Virus record (IMG/VR): IMGVR_UViG_3300037993_000335
Span: 1 to 33,102 of that record
Origin: a virus
Reading direction: 5' to 3' (one strand)
Length of the DNA stretch: 33,102 bases
Shown: piece after piece, positions 13,695-22,596 of the stretch
Numbering within the stretch: the first letter of the stretch is position 1
How the letters are laid out: each line of letters starts with the position of its first letter
Made by a program: the position numbers and the translations under genes
The notes under the pieces: generated by a model
Databases searched by the model: none
What the model saw: only the letters and a program-made list of their open reading frames with translations
What the model was told of the DNA's origin: nothing

Positions 13695-15769
13695 CCCACT
13701 CTCTCCAAAATTGACCAAGGTACATCATGCTCAGCCGTACCCGTGACGACTGTCGAAAGCACAATAGGAACGTCCGCCGCGCTGTTGATCGAAATCACTT
13801 TACTGATGAAGGAAAACGGACCGGCAACGGCGGAATCGGAAGCAACGATGGTCCCAGCACTGGACATCAGCGAAATGGTGTCGTTTTGGCTGACGCCCTT
13901 CTGATCGGGATAGGTCAGATTTACAGCGACGGAGCCAGTCACTGTATAGCCCGTCGTGTTCATGTACCCCTGAATCCGGTATGTCTGGGTATTCTTGACG
14001 CCATCACTAACCGGCGTGTAACTGATTAGCGTCTGTGATGTCGTCTTACTCGCAAATGATCCGGTAGCGGTTTGGATCGGGGCAAACTGCGTCCCCGAAC
14101 CATTGGCACACACATTGCCAACGCCGTCGAGGAGCACATAGGAGTTGCTCTCGATTTGCGTGCCAGTGCCGGCGTCCCAAATTTCGGCGTTGGGCACGTT
14201 GGCGGGGTTCATGCAATTTCGGACACACCCATTATTCAAGATGCTGGTCCCCACCGCGCCGGCCGCAACTGTGATCGCCTGGTTGACGCACTCCGTGATG
14301 TAGTTGCCGGATATATCCGCCCCAATCGCGGACGCGCCCACGCCGATCCCGGTGAACGCGCCATAGATGCGGCAATCCTCGACCGCAGAAGCCGCACCCG
14401 AAATGCCGACGAACTGTGGTCCCTGAAATTGCACGCAGTCTCGAATCTTTCCTCCGATGGCCGCCGCATTGATGCAAGTCTGGGTTCCCGCGTCATTCAC
14501 CCCATTCCAGTTGTGCGTCTGGCCGCTGACGAGGCTGTTGAACGCGAGCAAATTCGTCTTGATTCCAACGGCGAACGTCTCCAATCCGGCGGCGTAATTA
14601 AAGGTGCCCCCGGAAACTTTCAGATTAGAAACGACCTGGGAGAAGCCCGCGTTTCCGCCCGTGGTGGTGATCGTCACCTGATCGTTCAAGCCGGGATCGG
14701 CGAAGAGTTCGTATGAGGAACCCGATCCCGTGGGACTGAGGTAATAGACCACGGAGTTCGGCGTCACGCCCCCGATTGATCCCTCGACAAATACAATCCC
14801 CGTCCCCGCCGCAAGGATGGGGGCGGAGCTATCCAGCACGGTAATCGTGTTCGACGATGAGGAGTAACTTGCCGTGTAGCCAACTAAAATTCCGGCGAAG
14901 CTTCCGCCTCCAGCCGACGTTGTGACAATCGGTGTTCCCCCCGGCGTTGCCGCAAGCTGACAGGTCGCCGCGCCGAATCCGGTGGGCGTCGCGTTGACGA
15001 TGTAGTAGCGCGTGTAATTATCCAGCCCGGCGGGCGGCGTGATCGTGGCCATGAGATAGCCGGAATCACTATTGAGGAATCCCGCGCCGCTGCCGGAATT
15101 CGTGAAGAGCGGAGCTTGCCCGGAACTCCATGAGACCGTGCCCAATGATGCGATATGGTTCGGCCCGACCTGTATGGGGAATCGGCCCGCCGGCGCCCAA
15201 GTGGAACCAAAGTTGAATACCGCGTCGTCCAGGTCCAGCTTCGTGTTGGCCGTGCGGTGGAAGAAAATCTGCGCTAGTGCGAACGTGCCAACGGCTTTGA
15301 TGGCCCGGTTCGCTGTGATGGCCGCCTCAGCGGCTCGGAAAACGACCTCATCGCCGGAATAATTGCCCGCGCTGCCGGTGATCGTTCCGGTGCAAACGAA
15401 TGGCGTAGCATTCTTTACCGATAAAGGCGCATCGCTGCCAGCGACAATGATGTCGCCGACCGCGAGAGCGCCAGCCAAAACCGCCGCCGTCATGTCCCCC
15501 AGCGCTACAGATTCGCCGACCGCATGTGTCGTTGCCGTTGTGCCTTCGGCTCCGCGAGTCGTCAATGTAAGGGTTGTTCCGCTGATCGTACAGTAGGCTA
15601 TCTCGCCCGTGGCGAAAGTCACGGCAAGCGTGCCAGCCGCAGTTGAAAGAACAACGCCCCCGGCGGTCGTGACCGTAGCAACGCCGCACGTCGCGTTAGC
15701 GCCCGTGCTGGAGCAGGTGCTGCTCAGCGTTGTTATGAGGCCGTTGACTGGGGGTTGGAGAGAGGGCAT
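13691..15769 (-). CDS. tail fibre/spike protein, probable beta-helix
   Basis: 692 aa, rich in Gly, Ser, Thr, Ala and Val and poor in Lys. The N-terminal third looks like a virion-attachment region (AVALGDMTAAVLAGALAVGDIIVAGS-like repeats of short strands). The central 400-530 region has repeated short turns with Asn and Gly (SAVEDCRIYG, GADISGNYITECVN, GTSILNNGCVRNC), typical of right-handed parallel beta-helices in phage fibres and spikes. AAGGA precedes the ATG. It probably binds the host surface. An enzyme activity on surface sugars is possible, but no catalytic motif is visible. Confidence 0.65.
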   Translation of the reverse strand: MPSLQPPVNGLITTLSSTCSSTGANATCGVATVTTAGGVVLSTAAGTLAVTFATGEIAYCTISGTTLTLTTRGAEGTTATTHAVGESVALGDMTAAVLAGALAVGDIIVAGSDAPLSVKNATPFVCTGTITGSAGNYSGDEVVFRAAEAAITANRAIKAVGTFALAQIFFHRTANTKLDLDDAVFNFGSTWAPAGRFPIQVGPNHIASLGTVSWSSGQAPLFTNSGSGAGFLNSDSGYLMATITPPAGLDNYTRYYIVNATPTGFGAATCQLAATPGGTPIVTTSAGGGSFAGILVGYTASYSSSSNTITVLDSSAPILAAGTGIVFVEGSIGGVTPNSVVYYLSPTGSGSSYELFADPGLNDQVTITTTGGNAGFSQVVSNLKVSGGTFNYAAGLETFAVGIKTNLLAFNSLVSGQTHNWNGVNDAGTQTCINAAAIGGKIRDCVQFQGPQFVGISGAASAVEDCRIYGAFTGIGVGASAIGADISGNYITECVNQAITVAAGAVGTSILNNGCVRNCMNPANVPNAEIWDAGTGTQIESNSYVLLDGVGNVCANGSGTQFAPIQTATGSFASKTTSQTLISYTPVSDGVKNTQTYRIQGYMNTTGYTVTGSVAVNLTYPDQKGVSQNDTISLMSSAGTIVASDSAVAGPFSFISKVISINSAADVPIVLSTVVTGTAEHDVPWSILERVG

Positions 15770-15837
15770 TTCAGATTTCCTTCAGCCGCGTCTTTGTTGC
15801 GAATTGGTCGAGGGTCGGAGCGGACACTTTGATTCCT

Positions 15838-17904
15838 TTATGCGGCTACCGCCGGCGGCTGCCATGCCCGATATGCGCTCGCGGTAAATCTTTGATCCCA
15901 ATTCATTGAGGTCATCTGCTCCGCGTGTGCGATGAAGCTGGGACCGTCAACGACTCCACCAACCCCCAAAGTTTTAGCGTAAGCCGATACCGTTTTCGCC
16001 GGGTTCGACGGCGTTGTCGGTATCGGAATTAACAACCCCGACGAGGTTTGAATCGGCACGACGGTTGCGCCGTTGATGTTCACGGTCGGCTGCGCCGCCG
16101 GGGAACCGGGGCTGATCTGAATTCCCGCTGGTCCGCTGACGTTCGGCGATGAGGTCCATGAGAAGAAATTCCATGCCCCATCGTTATTGAAGTCGATTGC
16201 CCCAACAGTCGTGAGTAGCGCTGGGGTCTTGTTGGCGTCTGCCGTCATAACCGACCAGCACGCAACCCCCGCGTTGATCGGATCGGGCTTGTCGTAAACG
16301 TAGGATTCCTGCATTGTGCCGCTCGGCACGCAGTCAAACGCAACGCCCCATCCGCGCTCGTAACCCGTCAAATTCCCCGGCGTGCCGGCGGGCCCGAGCG
16401 ACAGTGCCGCGCCAGCTTTTCCGTATTCCGCATTCGTAATTGAATTGTTCGTTCCAAGCGTACACCACGACGTAATCGCGTCGAATTCCTGGTTGTCAAA
16501 ATCAAACTCACACTGATCGACGAGCGAATCGTAGGTTGTCATGTAAAGCATGATCGGATTAGCCACGCCCAAAATCTTATAGGCATATCCGCCGTTGTTT
16601 TGTTGCGCACCCTCCGCAGCCGCTTGACAGAAAATCAGGTTGTTCAGGCGCGCTTGCGGGTCTGGAACTCGGCGGATCGCGGTGTCAATGTTGACACTAT
16701 CAACGCCGCAATAAATTGAATGGCTGCGGGGATCGCCGGTTTTCGGACAGGCCGTAAAATTCCAGCCCGTTTGATTGAAAATTCCGTTCCAGACAAGCCA
16801 ATCCTGTAAGCCGTACACATACAAGCCGTATGTGTATTCCCCAGGCCCATTGAAAATATGACTGGATGTCGGATGATTCAGAATCCAATGGCTGAACTGA
16901 TAGGCGTTCCCCGACTGCCATTGCGGGCCGTGAGCAAAAAAGTACCAGTGCAAATCATCGCCGTAGAAAAATCCCGTATTCGCGCCAGCGCCCCCGTCAA
17001 TCCACCCAAACGGCATCTGTTGAGTCGCATTGTCCCCAATGCACGCCGCGTTGTACGTTGGAGAAGCAGGGTCTCTCTTATCGGCGTACCAAATCAGTCC
17101 CACATAGAATTGGTTGGGAAGCGGCTCCTTGTTGTTGTAGGCAAGTTGGGCCAAAAGGATCGGAAGCTGGCCCACCGACCTGTCGGCAAATCCGTTCGGT
17201 CCAATGCGGGAGACCTGCACACCCGCATTGATATTGTTGTTGAGAACCGCCGCCGAATATCCGAAGGTTTTCTTTCCAAAGAACGTAATGGCCTGATCGC
17301 CTCCCCCATCCCGGAAGCAAACCCAATTTGATCCGTCCGCTTGCGCCGCCTGTTGCGCGCTGTTGAAGTTCTTGAAGTCCGTCGATTGATAGCCAGGATT
17401 GCCGGAAAATCCGATGATCTTTGGATTCGACGGAATCGGCGGAACGATGAACCCGTTTGCATCATGCGGCAACGCCGCGTCGATGGCCGTCGTCTGTGGG
17501 ACTGGCTGCCCTGGAAAACTGGGAAGGTCGGGCTTGTATCCTGTCGGCGGCACCGCCGCCGTCACCGTCACGCTCGCCACCCCGCTCACCGCGCCCGACG
17601 ATGCGGCCACGCTCACCGCGCCAGCCGCAGACGGAGCGGTCAAAAGACCCGACGCGCTGATCGTCCCGGCGCTGGCCGTCCAGGTGAAACTTAGGTGTGT
17701 CGCCAATGGATTGCCGTTCTGGTCAAGGCCTGTCGCCAAGAATTGTTGAGTGCCGCCAGCGGGAAGCGTTGTGGATGCGGGGCTGACCTGGATCGTCGTC
17801 AGGACCGGCGCGGGCGGAGTTATCGCGGGCGTAGACGTTAGAACGCCAGCCAGAGTGCTGCCGTTGCTGCCGGTCACGCTGAAGGTGAAAGTCTCACTGC
17901 TCAT
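15838..17904 (-). CDS. large adhesin-like protein with Ig-like (Big_2) domain
   Basis: I choose the ATG at 17904, preceded by GGGAGAA and overlapping the upstream stop. Residues about 30-120 form a Big_2-type Ig domain (VSPASTTLPAGGTQQFLATG ... GTISASGLLTAPSAAG). The remaining 560 residues are rich in Trp, Tyr, Asn and Gly, with many aromatic repeats (LHWYFFAHGPQW, YTYGLYVYGLQDW), like exposed receptor-binding or polysaccharide-binding domains. There is no signal peptide, so it is more likely a virion protein than a secreted adhesin. It shares the late operon with the tail fibre. Confidence 0.6.
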   Translation of the reverse strand: MSSETFTFSVTGSNGSTLAGVLTSTPAITPPAPVLTTIQVSPASTTLPAGGTQQFLATGLDQNGNPLATHLSFTWTASAGTISASGLLTAPSAAGAVSVAASSGAVSGVASVTVTAAVPPTGYKPDLPSFPGQPVPQTTAIDAALPHDANGFIVPPIPSNPKIIGFSGNPGYQSTDFKNFNSAQQAAQADGSNWVCFRDGGGDQAITFFGKKTFGYSAAVLNNNINAGVQVSRIGPNGFADRSVGQLPILLAQLAYNNKEPLPNQFYVGLIWYADKRDPASPTYNAACIGDNATQQMPFGWIDGGAGANTGFFYGDDLHWYFFAHGPQWQSGNAYQFSHWILNHPTSSHIFNGPGEYTYGLYVYGLQDWLVWNGIFNQTGWNFTACPKTGDPRSHSIYCGVDSVNIDTAIRRVPDPQARLNNLIFCQAAAEGAQQNNGGYAYKILGVANPIMLYMTTYDSLVDQCEFDFDNQEFDAITSWCTLGTNNSITNAEYGKAGAALSLGPAGTPGNLTGYERGWGVAFDCVPSGTMQESYVYDKPDPINAGVACWSVMTADANKTPALLTTVGAIDFNNDGAWNFFSWTSSPNVSGPAGIQISPGSPAAQPTVNINGATVVPIQTSSGLLIPIPTTPSNPAKTVSAYAKTLGVGGVVDGPSFIAHAEQMTSMNWDQRFTASAYRAWQPPAVAA

Positions 17905-18017
17905 GGGTTCATTCTCCCGACCACCCAACACGCTGCCAGAGCAGCCAAGCTCGCAATCACCGCGCGCGAAGCGCAGAATTTCCTCAGCCGCCTCGCCGGC
18001 GCGCCGGCGCGCTCCAT
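17901..18017 (-). CDS. small membrane protein, 38 aa
   Basis: The ATG at 18017 has GGAGA ten bases upstream; a longer frame to 18107 overlaps the preceding gene. A basic N-terminus is followed by a single hydrophobic stretch (AVIASLAALAACWVVG). The stop overlaps the next ATG. It could be a lysis accessory or tail membrane peptide. Role unknown. Confidence 0.45.
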   Translation of the reverse strand: MERAGAPARRLRKFCASRAVIASLAALAACWVVGRMNP

Positions 18018-18039
18018 CAGGGTATTCTCCACTTCCCAG

Positions 18040-18462
18040 TCAAGGCGTGTTTTGCCGATTATCGGCATCTTCGTCCTCGCCGTCTTTCTTGTCGTCGCCA
18101 AGCTCATTGTCGCGATGTTTGTCTAGGAGGTCATCGGTTTCCTCGTCCTGTTCACCGCGATTACGGTTGACCAACTCCATCAACTCGGCATCCATATCTT
18201 CGGCCTTCACGGGGTCCGTCCAGTCCACTACCGATTCGACCTCTTCTTCTTCTGGCTTCGGCTCGATGGCCATGCCACCTCTCTCGCCAAAAGACTGTGC
18301 GAACTCCATGATGGCGTTAATGTCGGTTTCGGCCAGCGGCCCGGCTGGCTTGGTCTTCTTGTATTCCTTCTCCGACTCTTCCTGGCACAACGGGTCGAGG
18401 TCGAGGGCTCGGCGCAGCTTGCCCCGCATCTTGTCCCAGAATTCCTTGCTTTCGTCAGCCAT
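18040..18462 (-). CDS. acidic hypothetical protein, 140 aa
   Basis: It begins with a helical EFWDKMRGKLRRALDLDP and continues into a very acidic Asp/Glu-rich tail with EPKPEEEEVES and DNELGDDKKDGEDEDADN. No membrane or signal segment. Such acidic low-complexity tails may act as chaperones or DNA mimics, but nothing here decides. It starts one base after the preceding gene's stop in the same operon. Confidence 0.6.
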   Translation of the reverse strand: MADESKEFWDKMRGKLRRALDLDPLCQEESEKEYKKTKPAGPLAETDINAIMEFAQSFGERGGMAIEPKPEEEEVESVVDWTDPVKAEDMDAELMELVNRNRGEQDEETDDLLDKHRDNELGDDKKDGEDEDADNRQNTP

Positions 18463-18463
18463 T

Positions 18464-18583
18464 TTAGCGCCTTCCAGCGTTGCTGGGGTAGTAACCCAAT
18501 CTGATCATTTCGGCGCAGATTGTCTTTCGGGCTTTGCAGCGGGCAGTGTAGATAGAACCGTTTGAAGCGTTTGGATTTTTCAT
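18464..18583 (-). CDS. small basic hypothetical protein, 39 aa
   Basis: The ATG at 18583 lies 20 bases after the preceding stop, and the frame ends one base before the 18462 start. ARCKARKTICAEMIRLGYYP gives a short basic helix with two Cys. No clear Shine-Dalgarno is visible. Function unknown. Confidence 0.45.
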   Translation of the reverse strand: MKNPNASNGSIYTARCKARKTICAEMIRLGYYPSNAGRR

Positions 18584-18603
18584 TGAAATGCCACGTTGAA
18601 ATC

Positions 18604-18843
18604 TCACGGTCTGCTCGTTGCTCCCGAAATTACAAATCCCCGCGATGCCCCGGTTGCCGGATACTTCTCCGCCATTGAGTGCGGAAACACGACCCACTCG
18701 AGCGCCTCGACGCGCTTCTCCATCAGTGCATCGCCGATGACTTTCGCGTCATGCGCCTGCACGATTTGGTTTTCAATGGCCCCGGCGGAGGCGATGCCCA
18801 CCAGAATTGCGGAGGCAAGGCTGATTTTGGTGCCGGCGGTCAT
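18604..18843 (-). CDS. single-span membrane protein, 79 aa
   Basis: The start is in an ATGA overlap with the holin-like gene stop. Residues 6-26 (ISLASAILVGIASAGAIENQ) are a transmembrane segment or signal-type anchor, followed by a soluble helix. Directly downstream of a holin-like gene, it may take part in lysis control, which is inference. Confidence 0.5.
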   Translation of the reverse strand: MTAGTKISLASAILVGIASAGAIENQIVQAHDAKVIGDALMEKRVEALEWVVFPHSMAEKYPATGASRGFVISGATSRP

Positions 18844-19094
18844 CGTCCCGATACTTCCTTCCATCGAATCAGTAGATCAATCGCCACCGGAAGGCTCGCC
18901 CCGATGAAGCTGAAAAGCGCACACATGGCGGCAACCTTGATCTTCACTCGCGTCAATTCGTCCTTCAATTCATCCAGCACCTGCCACAGCCGCGTGACCG
19001 TGGCGTCGAGTCGTTGCAGACTTCCCATAACGTGAATCCTGTACGTCTCCCAGCCGTCATGCTCTTCCTGATCGCTTGAGTGGGGCAACGGCAT
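18840..19094 (-). CDS. XhlA-like holin/haemolysin, 5' end displaced by insertion
   Basis: 84 aa from ATG 19094, which has AAGGA six bases upstream. A coiled-coil-like helix (QRLDATVTRLWQVLDELKDEL) is followed by a hydrophobic segment (VAAMCALFSFIGASLPVAIDLL) and a short basic end, the layout of XhlA-type proteins that assist lysis. The original start was probably ATG 20377-20375. Removing the TnpB element would join that ATG in frame to ACT ACC GTG at 19130 and add 13 residues. The present protein may still be made from the internal start. Confidence 0.55.
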   Translation of the reverse strand: MPLPHSSDQEEHDGWETYRIHVMGSLQRLDATVTRLWQVLDELKDELTRVKIKVAAMCALFSFIGASLPVAIDLLIRWKEVSGR

Positions 19095-19130
19095 TATTCG
19101 TCCTTGGTGCAGGCGGTTATCCACGGTAGT

Positions 19131-19290
19131 GGTCAAGTTTGACCTGCGCAGTTCAACGGGCCGACTTGCGGTTCGCCGATGCTTGCCGTAGCGGTCAATC
19201 CCTCCGTGCATGTACCGACGCCTACCGCGCCGGGTGTTGAGAGATTCATCAGCGCCCGCATCAACACGTTACGGGCGGCGTTTTCGTCCC
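19131..19290 (-). ncRNA. predicted omega RNA of the TnpB element
   Basis: By family knowledge the guide scaffold overlaps the 3' end of tnpB and runs to the right end, with guide bases taken from the flank below 19131. The extended C-terminus after the NAARN motif fits. The exact 5' end cannot be set by eye. Confidence 0.4.
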
Positions 19291-20344
19291 GGTCAATCGT
19301 CAGCCCGCACTTCGGGCATTTGTGAATCCGATCCGACAGGGTTTTCGGAACCGGCTCGCCGCATCGGCTGCAATCAATCGACGTTCCGCTTGGGTTTCCC
19401 TGGATAACTGTGACTCCGGCGTTTTCAGCCTTGTAGCTACAACGAAACAGGAATTGTCCCCAAGCGGCATCGAGGATGCTCTTGCCTAAGCGGCCTTGAA
19501 CCATTCCCTTGATATTCAGTTTCTCGGCGGCGATGAAATCGTAGTCCGCCACCAGTTGCTTACTGAGCTTGTGCGTGAAATCGTCACGGCAATCGGCGAT
19601 CTTCGCATGGATGCGCTGGACGCGGAGAAGAGCGCGCTTCCATCGACCGCCGCCGCGTGTTCGGCGGCTCAATAACCGCTGAGCACGGCGAAGCTGCGGA
19701 GTCAATCGCCGATAATGTTTCGGGCATTGGACGCGCAGGCCATCCGAAGTCGTCAGGAACGAATTTAGGCCCATGTCAATACCGACGGCCTTCTTGATCG
19801 GACGTTTCGACGGAGCCTGTTTCTGATCGTCAACGAGAATCCGACCAAACCACTTTTCGGCTCTGCGAACAATTGTTAGTCGCTTTGGCGCATGCTCGAA
19901 CGGTTGCATTCCACGACACCGAATTGGCTTGCGGATGCCGGGAATTCGGATGCGACCACCGCCGATTTCGTTCGACGGGCTTGTAAACGTGACGCTGTTA
20001 TATCGGGATGCCGACTTGAATCGCGGAAACCCCTTTTTCTTCGCGCCTTCCCGGCAACAGCGGAAAAAGTTCTTGAAGGCTGAATCGACTCGGCGAAGTC
20101 CGTCACGCTGGGCCTCTACCGGAATTGACGCCATTTGTTCGTCCGCGGCGCGCTGGAACGTCAGTTGCTTCTGCTGATCGTAAAGGCCGAAACCGTTGCC
20201 ATCTGATCGAATGGCGTAGATTCGCTGTTCAAGAGCGCGGTTGTAAACGCGACGAGCCTGATCGAGATAATTGGAAAGATTAGCCCGCTGGCTATCGTTG
20301 GGATAGAGCCGGAATTTCAGGACTCGCAACACGTCCACCAGCAT
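19133..20344 (-). CDS. tnpB: TnpB RNA-guided nuclease (IS200/IS605)
   Basis: 403 aa, full length. N-terminal recognition region, then a RuvC-like nuclease with Asp190 (GIDMGL), Glu274 (AAEKLNIKG) and Asp353 (DRDENAARN), spaced as in active TnpB. A zinc finger has CSRCG (325-328) and CPKCG (343-346). The stop codon lies inside the right-end palindrome. TnpB cleaves DNA guided by an RNA from the element's right end and helps keep the element after excision. All catalytic and zinc ligands are intact, so it should be functional, needing a transposase in trans to move. Confidence 0.9.
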   Translation of the reverse strand: MLVDVLRVLKFRLYPNDSQRANLSNYLDQARRVYNRALEQRIYAIRSDGNGFGLYDQQKQLTFQRAADEQMASIPVEAQRDGLRRVDSAFKNFFRCCREGAKKKGFPRFKSASRYNSVTFTSPSNEIGGGRIRIPGIRKPIRCRGMQPFEHAPKRLTIVRRAEKWFGRILVDDQKQAPSKRPIKKAVGIDMGLNSFLTTSDGLRVQCPKHYRRLTPQLRRAQRLLSRRTRGGGRWKRALLRVQRIHAKIADCRDDFTHKLSKQLVADYDFIAAEKLNIKGMVQGRLGKSILDAAWGQFLFRCSYKAENAGVTVIQGNPSGTSIDCSRCGEPVPKTLSDRIHKCPKCGLTIDRDENAARNVLMRALMNLSTPGAVGVGTCTEGLTATASIGEPQVGPLNCAGQT

Positions 20345-20382
20345 AGCGGATTCCAGCTAAATGTCAAACTTGACCATTACCG

Positions 20383-20481
20383 TTATCTCCTCACCGGCAA
20401 GTTGAGCCAGAACATCGCCAGCGCCATTGCAGCAAACACGGTATAGGCGATTGCGAAACTTGGTCGAAGGATTTCAAACAT
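20383..20481 (-). CDS. small membrane protein, 32 aa
   Basis: It starts at ATG 20481 in an 8-bp overlap with the upstream gene's end, stop TAA 20385-20383. One hydrophobic span (FAIAYTVFAAMALAMFWLNL) fills most of it, with a basic end. It lies just before the start codon of the interrupted holin-like gene, so it may be a lysis-module peptide. Confidence 0.5.
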   Translation of the reverse strand: MFEILRPSFAIAYTVFAAMALAMFWLNLPVRR

Positions 20482-20686
20482 GCTCGGCTACCTTCTCCGT
20501 AGGTGATAATCCGCCGTGCCGCTTGCAGAATGACCGCGCCCGCTCCATTGTTTCCAGTACGCGCTCCAACTCCTCCGCGTCCATCTCGAAGCCGCGCTTC
20601 AGCGTGTGCTCGCGGATCATCCGAACGCGCGGGATTTCCGCGTCCAGTCGCATCACGATTTGCTGAGCCTCAACGTGGTCGCTCAT
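20474..20686 (-). CDS. hypothetical protein, 70 aa
   Basis: The ATG at 20686 follows AGGA at close spacing and lies just after the preceding stop. The protein is almost wholly helical and charged (EAQQIVMRLDAEIPRVRMIR, ELERVLETMERARSFC), likely a helical hairpin or coiled coil. No family recognised. Coupled to neighbours on both sides. Confidence 0.6.
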   Translation of the reverse strand: MSDHVEAQQIVMRLDAEIPRVRMIREHTLKRGFEMDAEELERVLETMERARSFCKRHGGLSPTEKVAEHV

Positions 20687-20688
20687 AG

Positions 20689-20988
20689 TCAATCCTCATC
20701 GTCCATAACCGTCTGGTTGGGATAATGCCTCATCGCGTGCTCTGGCAAATAATCAGCGAAGCGCTTGACTACTTTGTATCCACGCCAGTCCGGCGGAAGC
20801 GACAACGTGCTGCGGTGGCGAAGGTAGACAAACAGCGTCGGTTTGCCTTTCAATGTGCCCTTGCAGACACCGGACAATCCGTCGCCAGATTCATCGACGG
20901 ACAATTTCCCGTCCTCGCGCAGTTTCCGTTCGAGTAACTCGCGAGCCTTTTCGTGAAGGTCGGCAGACGGAAGGGAGAGAGTCGGCAT
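20689..20988 (-). CDS. hypothetical protein, 99 aa
   Basis: A helical N-terminus (LHEKARELLERKLRED) is followed by a beta-rich domain with GTLKGKPTLFVYLRHR and a basic Trp-containing stretch. The C-terminus is acidic. The layout suggests a small nucleic-acid- or ligand-binding fold, but I cannot name it. Part of the late operon. Confidence 0.55.
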   Translation of the reverse strand: MPTLSLPSADLHEKARELLERKLREDGKLSVDESGDGLSGVCKGTLKGKPTLFVYLRHRSTLSLPPDWRGYKVVKRFADYLPEHAMRHYPNQTVMDDED

Positions 20989-21043
20989 AGTTCAAACGCC
21001 GCGCCCGCTCGATGTAGACGGGCGCGGCAAAGCGGAAGGAGGA

Positions 21044-21508
21044 TCATCTCCGCAGCCGCGCCCTCAGTTCGGCGGGAGTCGCCGGGGGCGGCGGAATGTT
21101 CAATATTTGGGGGGGATTGCCGACGCTGACGGTTGGAAGTCCCTTGATGTCCGCGTAGACCTCGACCGCAGCCAATCCGATAGTCGCGCCAGCCGACAGC
21201 ACCGTCCCCAATGATGGCTGAGTAGTAGCAAGCGTTGAGATGATAGATTGCAGCGCGGTAATCGAATCGTAACTGGCCTGAAAATCCGTCGTTAAATGCG
21301 CCGCCGTGCTGGCGTTGATGCAGCCGAGATTGTTCAGCGCCGTAACCATCGAGTAGGCCGACCCGTAGGCCGACCATGCGTTTGAGACGATCAGATTGCC
21401 GACCTGTTGTGGTGTTTCCGTTGGGATGATTGGGGTCGTACCACTGGATGCGCAGCCCGTGGTTGCCAGCAATCCAATGGCGATCAAGGCGAGAAAAAGT
21501 CGGTGCAT
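21044..21508 (-). CDS. phage-encoded lipoprotein, 154 aa
   Basis: The N-terminus MHRLFLALIAIGLLATTGC is a signal peptide with a lipobox-like ATTGC and modified Cys19. The mature part is Ala/Ser/Thr-rich and helical, ending in a Pro-rich, Arg-rich tail. It may anchor in the outer membrane. In a lysis-gene context it could be an outer-membrane spanin-like protein or a superinfection-exclusion lipoprotein; it is longer than classic Rz1. Confidence 0.6.
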   Translation of the reverse strand: MHRLFLALIAIGLLATTGCASSGTTPIIPTETPQQVGNLIVSNAWSAYGSAYSMVTALNNLGCINASTAAHLTTDFQASYDSITALQSIISTLATTQPSLGTVLSAGATIGLAAVEVYADIKGLPTVSVGNPPQILNIPPPPATPAELRARLRR

Positions 21509-21517
21509 GGTTCGCTC

Positions 21518-22321
21518 CTAAATCTGTGATAAGTATTCTACCAAGGCGTCAATCGTGTAACCCGCCGGACTCTTTTGCGTCAGCCGGGAAATAACATCGG
21601 GAGAAAGCAGAACGAAAAGCGCCCCATTGTTTTCGGGAACATAATACTTGGCCAGTGCGGCGTGGGTCAATATTCCGAGCATTCCCCAGGTGTCGATCAC
21701 AATGCCATCCTGGGACAAATCAACGCCCGCGACACAGTGTCCGTTTTCTGGGTCGGGATCGCCCGCAACGTCCCATGTGAATCCAGAACTCTCCGGTAGT
21801 GGCGAAATCCAGGCATCCGGCAATTCTCCACACGGATAGAGGTTTTCAAGAAGGAAACAGGCAAGCCGAACCTCGTCGGCGTTAGTCGCATCAACCGTTA
21901 CCGCGTTGTCGAGCAATACGCCGTCCGCAAATCCATTGGTCTCCCAATAGGCAAGCGCCGTATTTTCGTCACAGCCCTCGTCACTCGACGGGTCGTTCGG
22001 GTTATAGCCGCCGATTGCGCTGTACTGCCGAATCGTCTGTGCGTCCGTGAAAATGACACCTTGGCCGCTGTTGAAGCTCGTCACTCCGCGAATATGCTCG
22101 CCACCAGATATGACACAACATCCTACGGAAGAATTACAGTACACATTGCTCAATGCGGCCATTGCCGCCGCCGAGTAATTCGTACTACCCGGCACAGCCA
22201 CGTCCGGCAGCACCTTGGCTTCGAGCATTTCATGGAAAGACGAACGGCCATGCGGAACACGCGGCCGCTTGCGGCCAAGCCGGTATTGTTTTCCGGTCAG
22301 AGGATGGACGAGAATTTTCAC
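21518..22321 (-). CDS. papain-like (C1/C39-type) cysteine peptidase
   Basis: 267 aa, GTG start with GGCGGA upstream. A Cys pair in SSVGCCV (68-69) at the head of a helix, His195 in NGHCVAGV and Asp210 in VIDTWG reproduce the Cys...His...(N/D)xWG order of papain-like enzymes, with Asp replacing the usual Asn. No signal peptide. In phages such proteins may cut host or virion proteins or peptidoglycan cross-links. The acidic middle segment is typical of an insertion. A second cysteine hydrolase lies two genes upstream. Confidence 0.6.
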   Translation of the reverse strand: MKILVHPLTGKQYRLGRKRPRVPHGRSSFHEMLEAKVLPDVAVPGSTNYSAAAMAALSNVYCNSSVGCCVISGGEHIRGVTSFNSGQGVIFTDAQTIRQYSAIGGYNPNDPSSDEGCDENTALAYWETNGFADGVLLDNAVTVDATNADEVRLACFLLENLYPCGELPDAWISPLPESSGFTWDVAGDPDPENGHCVAGVDLSQDGIVIDTWGMLGILTHAALAKYYVPENNGALFVLLSPDVISRLTQKSPAGYTIDALVEYLSQI

Positions 22322-22337
22322 TTTCCGCCTCTCATTA

Positions 22338-22520
22338 TCAATCGCTCGCGTCCGCAGCCGACGGCTTGTCTAGGAACGGCGGAAGTTGCATTAGTTCAAT
22401 CGTCTTGCGCTCCCATCCAGCGGAAACCATCGCGTCAATGCCTTCCGAGAGGCTGCATTTTCGGACCGGACGATCATCGGGTTTTTCGCTCATGCGATCC
22501 TGTGCTGTCAGCATACCCAT
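22338..22520 (-). CDS. small hypothetical protein, 60 aa
   Basis: GAGAG lies six bases before the ATG at 22520. The sequence is charged at first and then helical (GIDAMVSAGWERKTIELMQL), with a Pro-rich end. It precedes the peptidase gene by 16 bases. No family recognised. Confidence 0.5.
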   Translation of the reverse strand: MGMLTAQDRMSEKPDDRPVRKCSLSEGIDAMVSAGWERKTIELMQLPPFLDKPSAADASD

Positions 22521-22596
22521 TTCGTTCTCTCAAAATCGCCGCCGTCGAGATCGCCAAGACCAGCGGCGGCGGCGCTCGGAGGGGGAAAATGCGTCG

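Larger units (their letters stand above)
19131..20374 (-). mobile_element. IS200/IS605-family element carrying tnpB only
   Basis: Both ends carry the same palindromic sequence: GGTCAAGTTTGACC at 19131-19144, and its one-base variant at 20362-20375 where the minus strand reads GGTCAAGTTTGACA. The element is 1244 bp and holds tnpB but no tnpA. The flank (minus strand) is GGTAATG on the left and ACTACCG on the right, with no target duplication, as expected. The insertion lies exactly after an ATG that has AGGAG upstream. Confidence 0.78.
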
